Assembly: GCA_947568835.1 (NCBI GenBank)
Contig: OX387610.1
Coordinates: 5,310,001 to 5,374,000, forward strand
DNA: 64,000 nucleotides
Direction: 5' to 3'
Source of the DNA: Protonemura montana
Lineage: Eukaryota; Arthropoda; Insecta; Plecoptera; Nemouridae
The translations under genes were made by a program, and so were the position numbers. The notes under the pieces are model-generated. The model was not told the DNA's origin. It worked only from the letters and a program-made list of their open reading frames with translations, and searched no databases. Position 1 is the stretch's first letter, and every line of letters begins with the position of its first letter. Positions 13,142 through 26,705 of this stretch are shown here, piece after piece.

Positions 13142-13789
13142 AAAATTCATCTGCAAGTACTGGCTGGAGGGTCTTCTCCGAAACTCAACCCTCATCTTCG
13201 CGTTACTCCTGGTGACCATTGCACCAATCTGCGGTATCATTCTTTGCTGCCACCTCATTCAGCACATTTACCACCTGGGCGGCTCATTTTTCATCCTCCA
13301 CTTCTTAGCCAACGCCCTCGGCAACATTCTTATCACACAAGTGAGTCTGGCTGAGACTTTTTTTCTGACCAAAACCGAATGCATCCAAAATCTTGCCCTA
13401 GGGAGTGCGTTACTATATGAAGAATTCTTCCTATATGACCTCGTCCAGTGCGTTGCAGTGTGCGTGTTGCTCGTGTTTAGGGATCCAGATATGTCGTGGG
13501 ATATGATGGCGATTTTGGCAATAACAGCGATGACACATGTAGAAAGATGTTTCAACGTTTTCGAAGAGGTCAGTGGTATGGCAATGGCTACCAAACTGTG
13601 GACCAAAGTTGGCTTTCGAATGTTGGTTGTTGTATACGCCGTTTGGTCCGCGGTCGGGTACATGGTCATGCTCGCTTTTCATGAGAATTTGATGATGATT
13701 TGGGGAGCTTTGAATGACCAACTTGATGAGATAATTCGATTGCCAAATTTTGTTATTGTACCTGATACTAGTACGACTATGCTCGCTGG
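13142..13789 (+). CDS. large exon of an unrecognised multi-pass membrane protein (GPCR-like in part)
   Basis: An open exon of 215 codons plus split codons, with a good acceptor (CTCACTACCAG) and a GTAAGC donor, both phase 2. It encodes about five hydrophobic segments: around LIFALLLVTIAPICGIILCC, FFILHFLANALGNILIT, DLVQCVAVCVLLVF, WDMMAILAITAM and FRMLVVVYAVWSAVGYMVML. The order GN in an early helix, ITAMTHVERCF at the end of a middle helix and VWSAVGY in the next resembles helices 1, 3 and 4 of a class A GPCR, with VERC in the place of the DRY box. I do not recognise a family. The upstream exon was not found. The next acceptors downstream (for example 14149) give only a few residues before a stop. 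The donor phase matches the exon at 40749, so both may belong to one gene. That it is coding is likely; the function is unknown. Confidence 0.6.
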
Positions 13790-14264
13790 GTAAGCTGAAA
13801 AAAATTGTGATTTTTACTGTGTTTTTAATAAAAAATAAAAAATCTATTTTCCGTTCATTGTGTTGTTTTTTAGTTTCTGCTCTTCCCGTTTTTATTTTAT
13901 TTTTTTAATGCTTTGAAGAAAGATTGCTTTTTCAAGAGTTTTCTGCATCAATCAATGACTGCAATCAATTACTCTTCTAAAGAATATAAGATGAAAAAAA
14001 GTGATCTGGAAAACTTACAGAATGTAAAGGTATTGACCATAAAACGGGTAGCATTAACATACTAATCAATTTTGGTAAACAGGAGCTTATAAAACATGTA
14101 ACAATTGAGCCCTCAGCGTTTTAAATTCTGGCGCAATTCCTTTCACAGGGCTTCCTAAGAAAATCCATAAATCGAACCGCTATTTCCAATAAATTTGTTA
14201 CAAAATCGATTCCGTTACACAAATGTGCCAACACCCACAAGGAATAGGAAAAGACGTTGGTTTA

Positions 14265-14378
14265 TACGTCATTTTCTACGTCACAGACAGAATGATAACG
14301 TCATTAGCTTTCACGTCATTATAGCGTCGAAGGTCCAGCACATGTTTGACCGACAAAGCTGCCGTCAGCGACTACGTC
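14265..14378. promoter_or_regulatory. cluster of ACGTCA half-sites
   Basis: ACGTCA occurs near 14266, 14279, 14298, 14312 and 14373, with TGACGTCG near 14536. This is a dense cluster of bZIP-type half-sites just after the 13142 exon. Confidence 0.3.
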
Positions 14379-14650
14379 ACTGCGTACTTCCCTAGCGCCC
14401 ATGTCACTGCAAGTATGATCCAGATGGCGGCATAAGCAAACAACTTTCACTACTTTTTTTCTTCCATCTTGCACTGATGAGGGTAGCGGGTTCTCTTCCA
14501 CTTCACGGCTGGGTAATTTTCCCCGCCCTATTCTCTGACGTCGTAAAACCAGAACCACATACAGCCCTAGTGAAAACAATACGAATTATTTGCAGTAAGG
14601 GCTAAACTGTACATAAAATGGTTCTTGTACCCAAGCCCAAAGATATGCGT

Positions 14651-15269
14651 TTACCAAACGTTGAATCCACTCGTACCATAGAACCTCCTATGCTAGACCA
14701 TGATATACCCGTGGTAACATAAGATAGCAGAATTGAGAAGCTCTGTCAGGCGATCTCAGCATCTCTATGGCTACCAAACGTTGAATCTACCATTGAACCT
14801 CCTATGCTAGGCCATGATATACCCGTGGTAACATAAGATAGCAGAATTGAGAAGCTCTGTCAGGCGATCTCAGCATCTTCATGGCTACCAAACGTTGAAT
14901 CTACCATTGAACCTTCTATGCTAGGCCATGATATACCCGTGGTAACATAAGATAGCAGAATTGAGAAGCTCTGTCAGGCGATCTCAGCATCTTCATGGCT
15001 ACCAAACGTTGAATCTACCATTGAACCTCCTATGCTAGGCCATGATATACCCGTGGTAACATAAGATAGCAGAATTGAGAAGCTCTGTCAGGCGATCTCA
15101 GCATCTTCATGGCTACCAAACGTTGAATCTACCATTGAACCTCCTATGCTAGGCCATGATATACCCGTGGTAACATAAGATACCAGAATTGAGAAGCTCT
15201 GTCAGGCGATCTCAGCATCTCCATGGCTACTAAACGTTGAATCTACCATTGAACTTACTAAGCTTGATA
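14651..15269 (+). repeat. 114-bp satellite, about 5.4 units
   Basis: Successive starts of CTACCAAACGTTGAATC at 14771, 14885, 14999, 15113 and 15227 are exactly 114 apart. The unit includes CTATGCTAGGCCATGATATA and AAGCTCTGTCAGGCGATCTC. Confidence 0.93.
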
Positions 15270-15715
15270 TATCGTTCCGTTTATAAAGTTGGGAACAAAA
15301 ATGACTGCATCCTACAAAAACGTGAGTATATCTCATTTATTTCAAGGCTAGACCAGTATTTACCTCTCGATGGCTTGATCTTGGTGCCCATTCATAGTGT
15401 CTTTAAATAAAAAAATAAATAATGAGACATGCGTTGACAGCACGAGAGCAAGATCTAGAATCTTGATAGCCGACTTCTCAGCTGACCTCGTATCTTGGGG
15501 ATAGCCCGTTCGACGGCTCGTTGACTCAGCGACGACGCAAGGACAGGTCTGGAGCCCCGCGGTGAGGCGAGGTGCCTGATAAGGAAGTGACCGTTGAGAG
15601 GCGTCGAACAGTCTGCGAGCTGCGTGAATAAGGAGGAACTCGCCGTTGCTTCCTTCGTAAAAACCCCGGGACTTTTCAGTCGGTGTCAGTGGCTTGACGA
15701 TCGAGAGCAAGGTTT

Positions 15716-16120
15716 GATTGATTTGTTGTTATTTACGACGCACTGTTTTGACGACGGGTGCTGTGGTACTGGTCTGATGGTGTCGGTGAATGAGTGGATG
15801 ATGATGAGAATGATGATGAACCTTACCCAGATTAGAAAAAAGGAGGGGATATCTGGTGCTGGCACCTAGACTATTTCTGTAGAAAAACCAATGGGACCAC
15901 CGGTACAAAGCGAACAATAGGATTCCTCCACAAATCCATGCTGTCGAGAGATTGATAAGCAAGGCGAGTAAAGTTTCTGTACTAAATTGTATCCCTCCAA
16001 TCTCTCTCCCGAACAGAACTGGTCATGTGTATGATGGTCACCCATCCAATACCTGACCCAGCGCAGTGTTGCTTAACTTCGGTGATCTTAAGGTAATCGC
16101 CGTCTTCAGCAAGTCAAACC
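15716..16120 (-). mobile_element. 5S-SINE, nearly full length
   Basis: Minus orientation with tail (ACGACGCACTGTTTTGACGA) and a head complement (CCCAGCGCAGTGTTGCTTAA, CTTCGGTGATCT). A short deletion removes the CCTTCCGAAGG core. Confidence 0.82.
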
Positions 16121-19100
16121 AACACTTGAAATGAATGTATTAAACACTCATTGATCAATATTTATATGCACTTTACAATTTTACAATGAAAGTTTTTCAT
16201 GCAATTTTAGATTTGTGGTCTACAAAGGTCGTGCACTTGTTTCTTTTGGCCTGGGGACAAAGAAAGGTCGAGTACCACTGCCCTAGACAACTTAATTCAA
16301 AAAAATGTTTAGTTTACTTTTAGAAATTTATAAACTATTTGTGAAATTTAAAAAAAATCCAATGACATGGTCGTGCGTACTGTGACAGAGTTGTCGTAAA
16401 AACAAAAAAATACTTCAATAACAATTTGTATTCTCAGATTCGTTCTGAATCAGTTTTTTATGAAAATATTATTTTTCATTTCTTTTGTAAGCTAAGGACA
16501 CATTTTGTATATTTTTTCTTAATTTGACTGCAAATCAAACGAAAATAACACAAAATCATTTCAACTTTCAACATGTTCAATGCACAAACAGCCACTGATC
16601 AGTGCTTAACGACGCACTCGTCGACACGCCCACCTTTCGCAGTTAATAATGTGTCCAACGACGCAAATTGTCGACCTAGATGAGCCAAGAGTTGAAAAGT
16701 TGACTTCTTGGTAGAAATAAAAACAAAAAACATTTGAAAATCGCCACCAGCTTTCGCAGTGCCATGCCACTGCACCTTGATTACACAAAATGCTCGCCGG
16801 ATGATTAACGAATCGGCTGTGAGCGGTATTGTTAAGTAGTTACTGGTTACTTCTGGTTCTCGTTTACAACGCACTGATATAATTGCTTCGGTAATTAGTG
16901 TAAATATCGATTAAATTTGACCGGTTGACTCAGACTTGAATTATGATGGATGTTGATCCACAGTGTTCTACGCTGTACTTGAAAATAATTACCTTTGATG
17001 ACGATGACCATAGCCTCAAGTCATGAATGAATTCGTCGCAGGCGAATGAATGAAACGAAAAAGGCATTTGCCTGACGTGATGGCCACGTGTCTAGGCAAT
17101 CAATCTAGTACTAGGTCCGGGTTACGCACCTGTGTTTCAAATATTTCGCCGATCAATTCGCTATAATACAAATATGGATTGTATGACGAATTGTGGATCA
17201 ATGAATTTTTTTATCTGATCCGGAAGTGGTTCTGAGAATTTAAGAAAGTCTGTAGTGATAATTATTTAATAATCAATTGATGTGCTTTGCGAGTGTTTTG
17301 AGTGCTTCAGACGTGAATTACGCAAAGGTGACAATAGAAAGAAAATCAAGTATAACGCAAGCTGGACAGTTAATCCGAGAATTGGCCTTTATCAAATGCG
17401 ATAAATATTTTTTGTGTGATAATTCTCGAAGCACGTATTGTATTATTTGCACCGAATTGGGGCCAACTTTAAGCGCGAATTAAAATAATTGTTGTCTTTG
17501 GTAGGTAGCGACTGGTCGGTTCGTGCGAGACCGATCGAATGGAATTCAATAAAAGGTAGGTACGATCGAAAGTGAAACCGACGATGTCGGTGACGAAGAG
17601 AGAGAGACAGTTGGTTGTGTCTGAAGGTTGAGCAACCGCGACTTGGACTGCTGGGTGACGAAAGAAATCACCGATTTTTATCACAGATTCGACCATTTTT
17701 GGGGTTATGTTATCTTTCAAATCAGAGAGGAACTCTATATTTTTTATTGATTTGTTTGAAATGTAAATATTTCAGATTAAGACATTATAACATTTGCATG
17801 ATCTTACGTTTCTTTCTTTTTTAGAGTTTCATTCCTATAAAATTGTAGACATTTGTAGTTTTTTCTATTTTTGCTCACTGAAAGAATTTGCAATTGAAAT
17901 CATATTTCACGAGATTTGTAGAGTTTTTTAAAAACGACAGTTAGCCCACATGGCATCCCACAACGACCGGTGGCGCTCCTACCGGTAAACTATGTTCACT
18001 CGCTCAACTGAGCATAGCTTGAAAAATTGCCAATAACTTTTTTTTTTTTCGATAAAAATGCTTTCAGGGATTTCTTATTTGTAAGGAAATGCAAATATCA
18101 TAAAAACCTCAAAACAATATCCAATTCCACGTGTCATTCAAACGTAAATTATCTAATTACTCTAATCCTTTGAAGAACTATTTTAAATAACGTGGTAATA
18201 TCTTTGAATACGTGCATAGTTAGCATGTGATTAGTACCTACGTTGGTTGTGTTTAAACGACAATTTGCGAAACAACGAGGACATGACTTAAATCGCACAA
18301 AAATGCATAATTATTGTCGTGTAAATAATGAGCCATTAGTACGTTACAAGGTAAGTACTTGGCCGAAGATAACATTTAAAATCCATATTATCAATTTCTT
18401 TGAATATTTACTGTGTTTTTTGCATAGTGAGATAATTATTTCGTTTTAATTGGTTGGTAATTGGTTGGATTGTTACAAGTCTCAACGATTCTTTGTTGAC
18501 CTTTGTGACTGCAGAAATTATTTGAACTTTAAAATAGCTGCACTGATAAAATTTTAATCAGTTTTATAACAAAATGTTATAGCTAATTTTATGGGAAAAA
18601 TATTTCACTTCAATCGCTTAAATTTTATTTTCTGAAAAAAAAAATGAATTTTGCCTCGATGTGGTATATCAATCAAAATACGGTCACAAATCATCGAACG
18701 ATATTGATTGATTTGTAAGGTATGCCAACTGTCTATAATAGACTTACACTAAACTATTGATAATAATCAATTACCAAGAACATGAACCAAATTTAATTTC
18801 CCAATGTGTCAGATCAAGGTTGTTCCGGCAAAATTCATTTGACATTAAACAAAAAAAACAAGCCAAATTCTGACGGCATTAACAATTACAATTAAAAATA
18901 TAAAACAGCGTGAATGGAGAATAATAAAATTACTCGTCTTTCGCTCGTAATTTAGAAAATAATCGGTCAATTAGAGAAACATAATTTTTTTTTTCAAAAA
19001 ACACCAACAATAGTTGTCAAGTTGACATGTCAAACATGTGACTGGATAATTCATTTCAGAACAATCGAAGGAAGCAAAGACTTACTGTTATCTCTAAAGG

Positions 19101-22100
19101 AGGCGGTGTCCTTCAAAGAGTGCTAAAATTGTCACAGAATTTATCTTTATGTGTGACCTACACCTAAATTCTGAGAATATTAATCTCTTACCTCATTTAT
19201 TTTTGCCAAAATTTGGGTTAAAACTAATACGTTCATGCAACTGGGACGTGTATACATACATATATACACACAAATTTATTTGTTGAAACAGATTGGCAAA
19301 CATGTTTATAGTTTGTTTTTTTTACTTTCTTGTTTATCTGTCATTCTTTTCATTTAATTTCTATTTTCATTTCCTTTTTCCAGCGTTTTTATGTAATATA
19401 TCATACTTTTATGTTTGCCTCTTATTTGCCAATTCTTTCCAATTCATTTTCCCATCCCCAATATTTCACCCAAATCTCTTTTCATGCTGTCAGGTCAGTA
19501 AAACCTATAATTTTATAAAATTATAAATATTATAATATATTATTATAATTTTTATTCATAACTGGTTTTCATATGAAACGTTTAAATGAACTAAACTGAA
19601 GATATCTATGTAAACAACGCCGTCAACCACCTTAACTACCTGCTATCCGACACCTGAATTAATTTCGTCATCTTCGAAACAATAACGCAGGGCAACAATT
19701 GCACTGCAAGTACATTCTACCACGAATCGCGTGCACAATTATCCACTTTCAATTAACCAAGCTAATTACCTGATCATGCCGATCTTGCGATGACTATCCA
19801 TCAATTACAACAGGTCGCTACAGAGGTTATGTAACTACGTTTTTTTTTTTTTACTAAATTAAACCCATTTTCACTGTATTAAAGAATTAGTTAGAAAAGA
19901 CACATAAAAACCTGGAACTTCCTGCAATTATTTTAAATTCAGAGTTCTGATAAACGTTTTTTTTTTTTGCAAATTTCGTTAAAAATTCAAAATTGCTTCA
20001 AGTATTTAAAATGTGTTATTAAAAATCACCGAAAAAATTTTGATATTTGTGATATTTCCTTGAACTGGGTGAAGTTCCTCGATATTTGATGAACCTTGTT
20101 TTAATTTCTTAGACTTAAACACTTTTTCTTTGCGTTTTAAAACATATTACGGCAGGTTGTTGTTGAATATCCTGGCTGATATTGAATATTTTGGCTGATT
20201 TAGATTGTAATTTACTTTGAATTTTTGATGACGAAACAAACCATTTTATTTATATGTATACTGTCAATAAACATTTTTATTGTTAATATTTGTATTATTA
20301 TTTTTATCTTATTGCTGCTGAAAATAATATAAACTGATATCTTCAAATTACCTTAACACAACCCACAATATTGACTGCATGGCGGTTTCAATGAAGGTCT
20401 AATAAATATGACTTATAAATGTCATAATGATCTCCATGCAGCAAAACGAACGGTCGTTGAAAATTAAACAACAACCGACTAACGACTGCATGAATCACAT
20501 GGCAGGATATTTACAACAGAAAAATTATACAAAATACACTCACCTAAAGATGTATAAGTCACAGGCCTTCTTGCAAAAAATAAACACTGCACTATTGTTC
20601 TCAATCACTTGTTAGTAAAATGTATATATATATATATTATTGTATGTAATGTCAATGGTGCTTCAGGTGAGTAAATGGTGGACTGAAACAGTAGCGGTCG
20701 ATCTAGAGTTCGTTCACGGCTTGAGTACGACAGACCGACTGACGATTCGCAAAGAAAGTGCCGCTAATTTGTTCAAATCCAGGTGATACTCACGCGGATG
20801 GGGTGGGGGGACCAGGGATCACGGCGAGGGAGATCCACGGTCGGTTTTCCTCACGGTATACCAGATCAAAAAAATGACGTGCGGGCGGTACTTGCTATAT
20901 CGATGAGGAAAAACAAGTGGCCGACATTGCCGATCAGGTTGCCGTGGGGATTTAACAATGTTCTAGCCTTGATGCATTGGATTAAAATGTGGATGTAATC
21001 TTATAGTTGTGTCTTGGCGATCGTGACTAAGACGGTAAATGTTGGTGGGTTTTTGTATTGTTCGTAATCGAGGTGTTTGTTTGCGTCAAAGGTAAACGAA
21101 ATGTATTCTTTTGCGTGCGTCAATTGAACCGGGAAAATAACGAGGGTTTATGGGCAAAGTTTTCTTTTCCCCATTTCTTGACCACTTTCGTTGCCAATTT
21201 TGAAATAAGTGTTAATAATATGTGATTCGATAGCATTTCCTATTTTTTTAGGAGCTATGAAGTTGCTAAGATCGTCTGACAGAGCTTATATAATCTTTGT
21301 TTTTGATAGAAAATAGAAATAGCTTGTGGAAATTGTATTATTGGGTAAACTACTGCCCTCTCAAAAGTTAATGTCGAATAAGACTTCAAATAAAACTTCA
21401 CATAACTTGTGAAAATATTTGAGTCCGTGAGAAGATACCATTCAAAGCTCATAGTATCAACTAATTGCTTTCATCAACGACTGTCAATTCAGTACAAGAA
21501 GGTGTTCCAAATAAAAGCCCTTTAAATCGATGTTTGCATTAAGAGAAACAAATTGATCCAGCTAGAGTGTCGGTATCTTCTTAGCCGGGAAAGACAATAA
21601 AGTTTACCTGCTCTGTAATTGGTTTCTATATTAAGTATCAAGGAAGCTGTGATTTTCTTGTTTCTCCAAGAAAACATGGGGGCGACTTGTGTGCCAATGC
21701 ACGACCTTGAAAATAAAGTAACACTTCGAATCAATTTATTATGATGTATAATATCGTTTGTCTTCTACATTTAAAAAAAAATAGGTTTTCTCAGTTTTAT
21801 GAAAAAATAGAAAATAGAAACTGTCCTACATATTTTACAGAGTTATGTCAGTTTTTTAAGCGGCCCAATATAGGTATATAAAAGTATTTTTTTTTTGCTA
21901 CTGAAAAAAAACTCTGTAATTAGATTACAGATTCTTGTAAGATGTTTATTTATTTCGGAATTAACGCATTTCTTGCGATAGTTTCGTCTTGAATGCAAAA
22001 TAGTCGAAAAATATGGAGGTTTCAAAATCAAAAACCCAGGCATGATGGAGTGGGACTGGAAAATGTCTTGAATAGTTACATACGGGTGTCTTTATGGAAT

Positions 22101-22879
22101 CTTTATAACCCCAGATGATGATTCCTTAGTTTAGCCTTGGTGTCTAAATATCCTGCTTCCTTAGAGTAATAGAAAATGATAAAAATAAATTGATGAACAG
22201 GTACTTTTCTTTTCTATGAAAGGCTTAAAATGATTAAAATGAATTACGGCAATAGTAGAGTTATTATAAAAATATTATATTTAATAACCTATATAAAAGG
22301 TTGTGATTTATAATGGATTGTGGTAAGACTTTACTGTCGATATTACAAAATAGAGAAGAACCCTGAAAAGAAACGGGCTTTTCAATCATAAAACAATCCA
22401 TTGATTGTTATTGGAAGTCACAGTATTGCAGTATATAGGAGACTATAATTCTAGATACTTATCTCCGTTTAAAATAAACCATCGTAGATTTGTTAAGAGT
22501 TTGTAGTTACGCATCTCAACGTTGTTGAAACACACAGCTTGTTTGGCTGCCCTATTGGGCCCGTTGTAATAACAGTGAAGTTTGTCAAATTGTCCAATAT
22601 GGCTTCACAAAATTGTGTGCTTCGTCCCGGGTTTGGTTATGAGCAGAGTTCTTTTAAGATTACCGTGAGAAGTCTTATTTCTAAACTGCCCGGGACAAGG
22701 GTTACTTGTTTTTCAACGATTATATAGAGGTTAGCAAATTTGAAGTGAAGCCTTAATGACCTTTAATGATGGTAAAAACTATGGTAATTCTGCTATAACA
22801 TCGTAACAGATCTATCAGATCTTATTTCCATGAGCTACCATCACATTGTGGCGGAAAGCATCTAAGTTTCATCTATAAA
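16121..22879. other. long AT-rich stretch, no gene seen
   Basis: Within the presumed 27 kb intron. No exon with good splice sites and recognisable protein was found on either strand. The piece 20680-20765 is less AT-rich and ends in a possible donor, so it could be an untranslated exon, but nothing confirms it. T-rich low-complexity frames occur near 19300-19520. Confidence 0.5.
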
Positions 22880-23300
22880 CCAATCGGTTTAGCGTGTTGG
22901 AAACACCGGTTCTCGTAAGATCACAGAAGTTAAGCAAAACTGCGCTGGATCAGGTAATGGATGGGTGACCGTCATACACATGACCAGTTCTGTTTGGGAG
23001 AGGTTTGGAGGGATGAAAGTTAGTACAGCAACTTCACTCAACTTGCTTAACAATCTCTAGACAGCATGGATTTGTGAAGGAATCCTGCTGTTCGAGTTGT
23101 ACCGTCCTTCGGAAGGGATGTTAAGCCTGTGGTCATCTTTGCTAATTGAAAGCACAAGCTTACGTATCAGCTCCGGATTTCCCCTTCTCTCTTCTTTGCT
23201 AGGTTAGGCTCATTATCACGCACTCTTTCACCGACGCCATAAGACCAGTGTCACAGACCCGTTGTCAAAACAGTGCGTCGCTAAATGCAAAAATCTGTTT
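22880..23300 (+). mobile_element. 5S rRNA-derived SINE, near full length
   Basis: The best copy for defining the family. The head (about 22890-22975) matches 5S rRNA through its internal promoter (ACACCGGTTCTCGT, AGATCAC, GAAGTTAAGCAA, then GGATGGGTGACC). The body has GACAGCATGGATTTGTG, then CCGTCCTTCGGAAGGGA and TTCACCGACGCCAT. The tail is GTTGTCAAAACAGTGCGTCG. An internal 5S promoter means RNA polymerase III transcription is expected. Confidence 0.88.
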
Positions 23301-23787
23301 GTCGATGACTGGCCCTTCCCATCACATAACTTAATGATTGATATGTGGTTTTAGTCTCTCCTCAAATCTGTCGGCCCCAAGATCACAATCTCGAGTTTTT
23401 TCCCCGCACGCTCGGCAACTCCTACCTGGACAGCATACCAAGCAGTCAACTACGTCTTCACGCCAAGATTTTCAGGGAATCACCGGCGTCACAGATCCAG
23501 GGTTTCCGTGACAATGGTTGGCATTGGTGTCTAGCGATTAAATCATGCTCGCTTAAAATAGATGACATTTATAAATTGGTTTTCTTTTGAGTTACGGGCG
23601 TTCGGTACTTTGTCACCTACGTATTATGCCACTTCCAAATGGTTATCCTTCGAAATCCTTGGTGAACTCTAATGAGGATTCTGTCTTGATTGTATGCTTC
23701 CTTGGGAATGATGAACATCCGGAAATAAAGCTGTTTAATTCAAATCTTGATTACTGATACTGCTGCGATTCAGGATTGATTTCTTGT

Positions 23788-23856
23788 ATTTAACGACGCA
23801 CTGTTTTGTCAACGGGGCATGAGAAACTGGTTGAATGGCGTCGGTGAACCAGTGGA
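23788..23856 (-). mobile_element. 5S-SINE tail fragment
   Basis: TTAACGACGCACTGTTTTGT through GGCGTCGGTGAACCAGTGG only. Confidence 0.55.
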
Positions 23857-24004
23857 TATTATTTACAGTTTGGTTTATAGGTAAAGTACGTTCTGCCGGT
23901 AACACGTGGTAATAGTATAGGTGCCACCCGGTGGCGCTTCTCGAAGTATATTCAAAAAGAAAAATCTGCAATTTAATAATTAACACGAATAATGTCAGAA
24001 TTGA

Positions 24005-24415
24005 ATTGAGAAGCACTTTCAGGCGATCTCAGCATCTCCATGGATACCAAACGTTGAATCTACCATTGAACCTCCTATGCTAGGCCATGATATACCCGTG
24101 GTAACATAAGATATCAGAATTTAGAAGCTCTGTCAGGCGATCTCAGTATCTCCATGGCTACCAAACGTTCAATCTACCATTGAACCTCCTATGCTAGGCC
24201 ATGATATACCCGTGGTAACATAAGATAGCAGAATTGAGAAGCTCTGTCAGGTGATCTCAGCATCTCTATGGCTACCAAACATTGAATCTACCATTGAACC
24301 TCCTATGCTAGGCCATGATATACCCGTGGTAACATAAGATATCAGAATTAAAAAGCTCTGTCAGGCGATCTCAGCATCTCCATGGCTACCAAACGTTGAA
24401 TCTACCATTGAACCT
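24005..24415 (+). repeat. 114-bp satellite, about 3.6 units
   Basis: Same unit and orientation as at 14651. The 3' flank (TGGTGAGTATACTATAAG) resembles that of the first locus (CGTGAGTATATCTC). Confidence 0.92.
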
Positions 24416-25062
24416 CATATAATTAATAGTATTTTTAGTCTTCAAAATTGGCAACTAAAGTGAATGTCTTAAAAAATGGTGAGTATACTATAAGTCTTCT
24501 GCTTTTATTCCAATTTGCAGCAAATTCAAACGTTTTCTCTCATAAGAAAAATACAGGAAGATTCTTGGATTGTTTGCCCCAAAATCTGCCTTTTACCGAA
24601 CTAAACCTCCCTAAACTTCTTCCGTAAACATCAGAAAGTAAAATTACCTCTGCACGTCTTCACGTTTGTCAAATCGTTTGTAAAAAAAAACGTCGATCTT
24701 AAGAAATATGCAGCCATTTTGCAACATCGCTGTAACCAAGAATGTAACAAAAAAAACTCGCTCTGCTTGCACGCCACGGCCTGTACAAGGAGGAAACGAT
24801 CGACACTCGTTTGTTTCGCCATCACAAGATGATTGACAGTCCAGACTGTCACAGTGACAGTGACAGTGACAGTGACAGGCATTAGCGCGTGTCGAGAGCA
24901 CAGCACACAGAGACGTGTCATGGTGACATCTGTCCTGCATTCATTTCGGGTAACGGATTTGGGGGAGGCGATTGTAATGTTGTTTTTTTTATGATGTGGG
25001 AGCAAGAGCAAGGTCATCTGAATAGAGAGGTTGCTGGAAGATTTGTGGTAAATTGATTGAAA

Positions 25063-25115
25063 ATATTTGACGACGCACTGTCGTTGCCAGTGTCTGTGGC
25101 ATTGGTCTTTAGTGT
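25063..25115 (-). mobile_element. 5S-SINE tail fragment
   Basis: ACGACGCACTGTCGTTGCCAG and TGTGGCATTGGTC match the tail; the rest is absent. Confidence 0.4.
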
Positions 25116-25215
25116 TTTTAGGGTGAGAATCACCAATAAAATTATCCGAAACTCAGCATTTTAACAACACTATTCAATAAGATCTAGGAGTCTGTGAGCC
25201 AGATGAAAGCAGGTT

Positions 25216-25767
25216 CAAAGAATCTGGATAAAGCATAGGATCCAGCCAGCTGATTTCAAATAACCTGGATGGAGCATAGGGTCCAGCCAGCTGATTTCAA
25301 ATAACCTGGATAGAGCATAGGATCCAGCTTGCTGATTTCAAATAACATGGATGGAGCATAGGGTCCAGCCAGCTGATTTCAAATAACATGGATAGAGCAT
25401 AGGATCCAGCCAGCTGATCTCAAATAACCTGGATAGAGCATAGGATCCAGCCAGCTGATCTCAAAAAATCTGGATAGAGCATAGGATCCAGCCAGCTGAT
25501 TTCAAATAACATGGATGGAGCATAGGGTCCAGCCAGCTGATTTCAAATAACATGGATAGAGCATAGGATCCAGCCAGCTGATCTCAAATAACCTGGATAG
25601 AGCATAGGATCCAGCCAGCTGATCTCAAACAATCTGGATAGAGCATAGGATCCAGCCAGCTGATCTCAAATAACATGGATAGAGCATAGGATCCAGCCAG
25701 CTGATCTCAATTAACCTGGATAGAGCATAGGATCCAGCCAGGTGATCTCAAATAACCTGGATAGGCA
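25216..25767 (+). repeat. 41-bp satellite, about 13.5 units
   Basis: Same unit; here many units have ATTTCAAATAAC and GGAGCATAGGGTCC variants, again in alternating blocks. Confidence 0.9.
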
Positions 25768-26705
25768 TTCGTTTACATTTTTTAGCTGTTTAAAAAAATA
25801 CTGATTATGGTAGGAAAAGCATCCGTAGTAACTTGTCACTTTTCTAGTTTAAAATTTCACAAATGTAAAGACAAAAATTCTATTACTTTTTTGGAATGTA
25901 TCTGTCATATTTCTCGCGTTTAAGAGATTTCAAAATGCGTTTCTTTAAGAAACAAGTTAATTCTTACTATCTCAAATCACTGGCAGAAGAGAAAAAGATT
26001 GTACATGAAAAGATGCCTTTTTGTCCAAGAATAAATAGTAATTATAAATTGTCGATCACACACTATCTCGTTATAATTACAGCCCACATGAAAACGTGGG
26101 GTCTCTGGTTCGTTGTCCGGAGGCGTTGCACATTTTGATCCTAATATTCGTGTACTTTTGTATTCATTTATGTAAACTACATGCCATTTACAATTCCGGT
26201 GTTTGCTTGTTCTTTAAGTTCAAAAATATTTCTTTGTCAAAGTCTTACCAGAGTCCTGAGTCTTATTTTTAGGTCTCACTCACAATTCTTTTGTTTACCC
26301 TCTCTTGATTCATTCTGTTTGCGTGGCATCGATTCGCAAACATTTTTTATCTGCACAACAATTGTTTGATTTAATGACACACCTTGACAGGCTTACCAAA
26401 AGCATGCTCAACAATAGAGAAATTGGTTATATTTCAATCAGAGAACGCAAAGATGGATAAACTTGCTTGTATCGTAAAAGAGCTTCCTGAAGAATATTTT
26501 ATGTGTATGGGTTCGCGGTATGTGCAAAGTTTTAAAGGTTTTAGGCGCAAAATGTTCTATACTTTGGCTCGTCTAAAAAACCCCCATTAAGTGCATTCAA
26601 AATGCACTTAACTTCGTGTAAGTGAAAACTCAGAGATTGTGATACAGATTTGAGTTGAGATCAAAAACCACCTATCGTGTGATGGAAAGGTCCAGTCATA
26701 GACAA
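25768..26705. other. intergenic or intronic, no gene seen
   Basis: Short frames only (25896-26138, 26181-26369, 26384-26590), none recognisable and none with paired splice sites. Confidence 0.45.

Noticed and set aside
13268-13721. Minus-strand open frames opposite the membrane-protein exon
   Set aside because: Polar, unrecognisable shadows of the hydrophobic plus-strand frame, which has good splice sites.
15361-15710. First coding exon of the transporter (MNGHQDQAIER before a GTAAAT donor)
   Set aside because: The donor leaves two bases while the first known exon at 7489 starts in phase 0, so they cannot be joined directly.
22880-23000. A functional 5S rRNA gene
   Set aside because: Only the promoter-containing half matches and it is joined to a SINE body; no intact 5S sequence is present.
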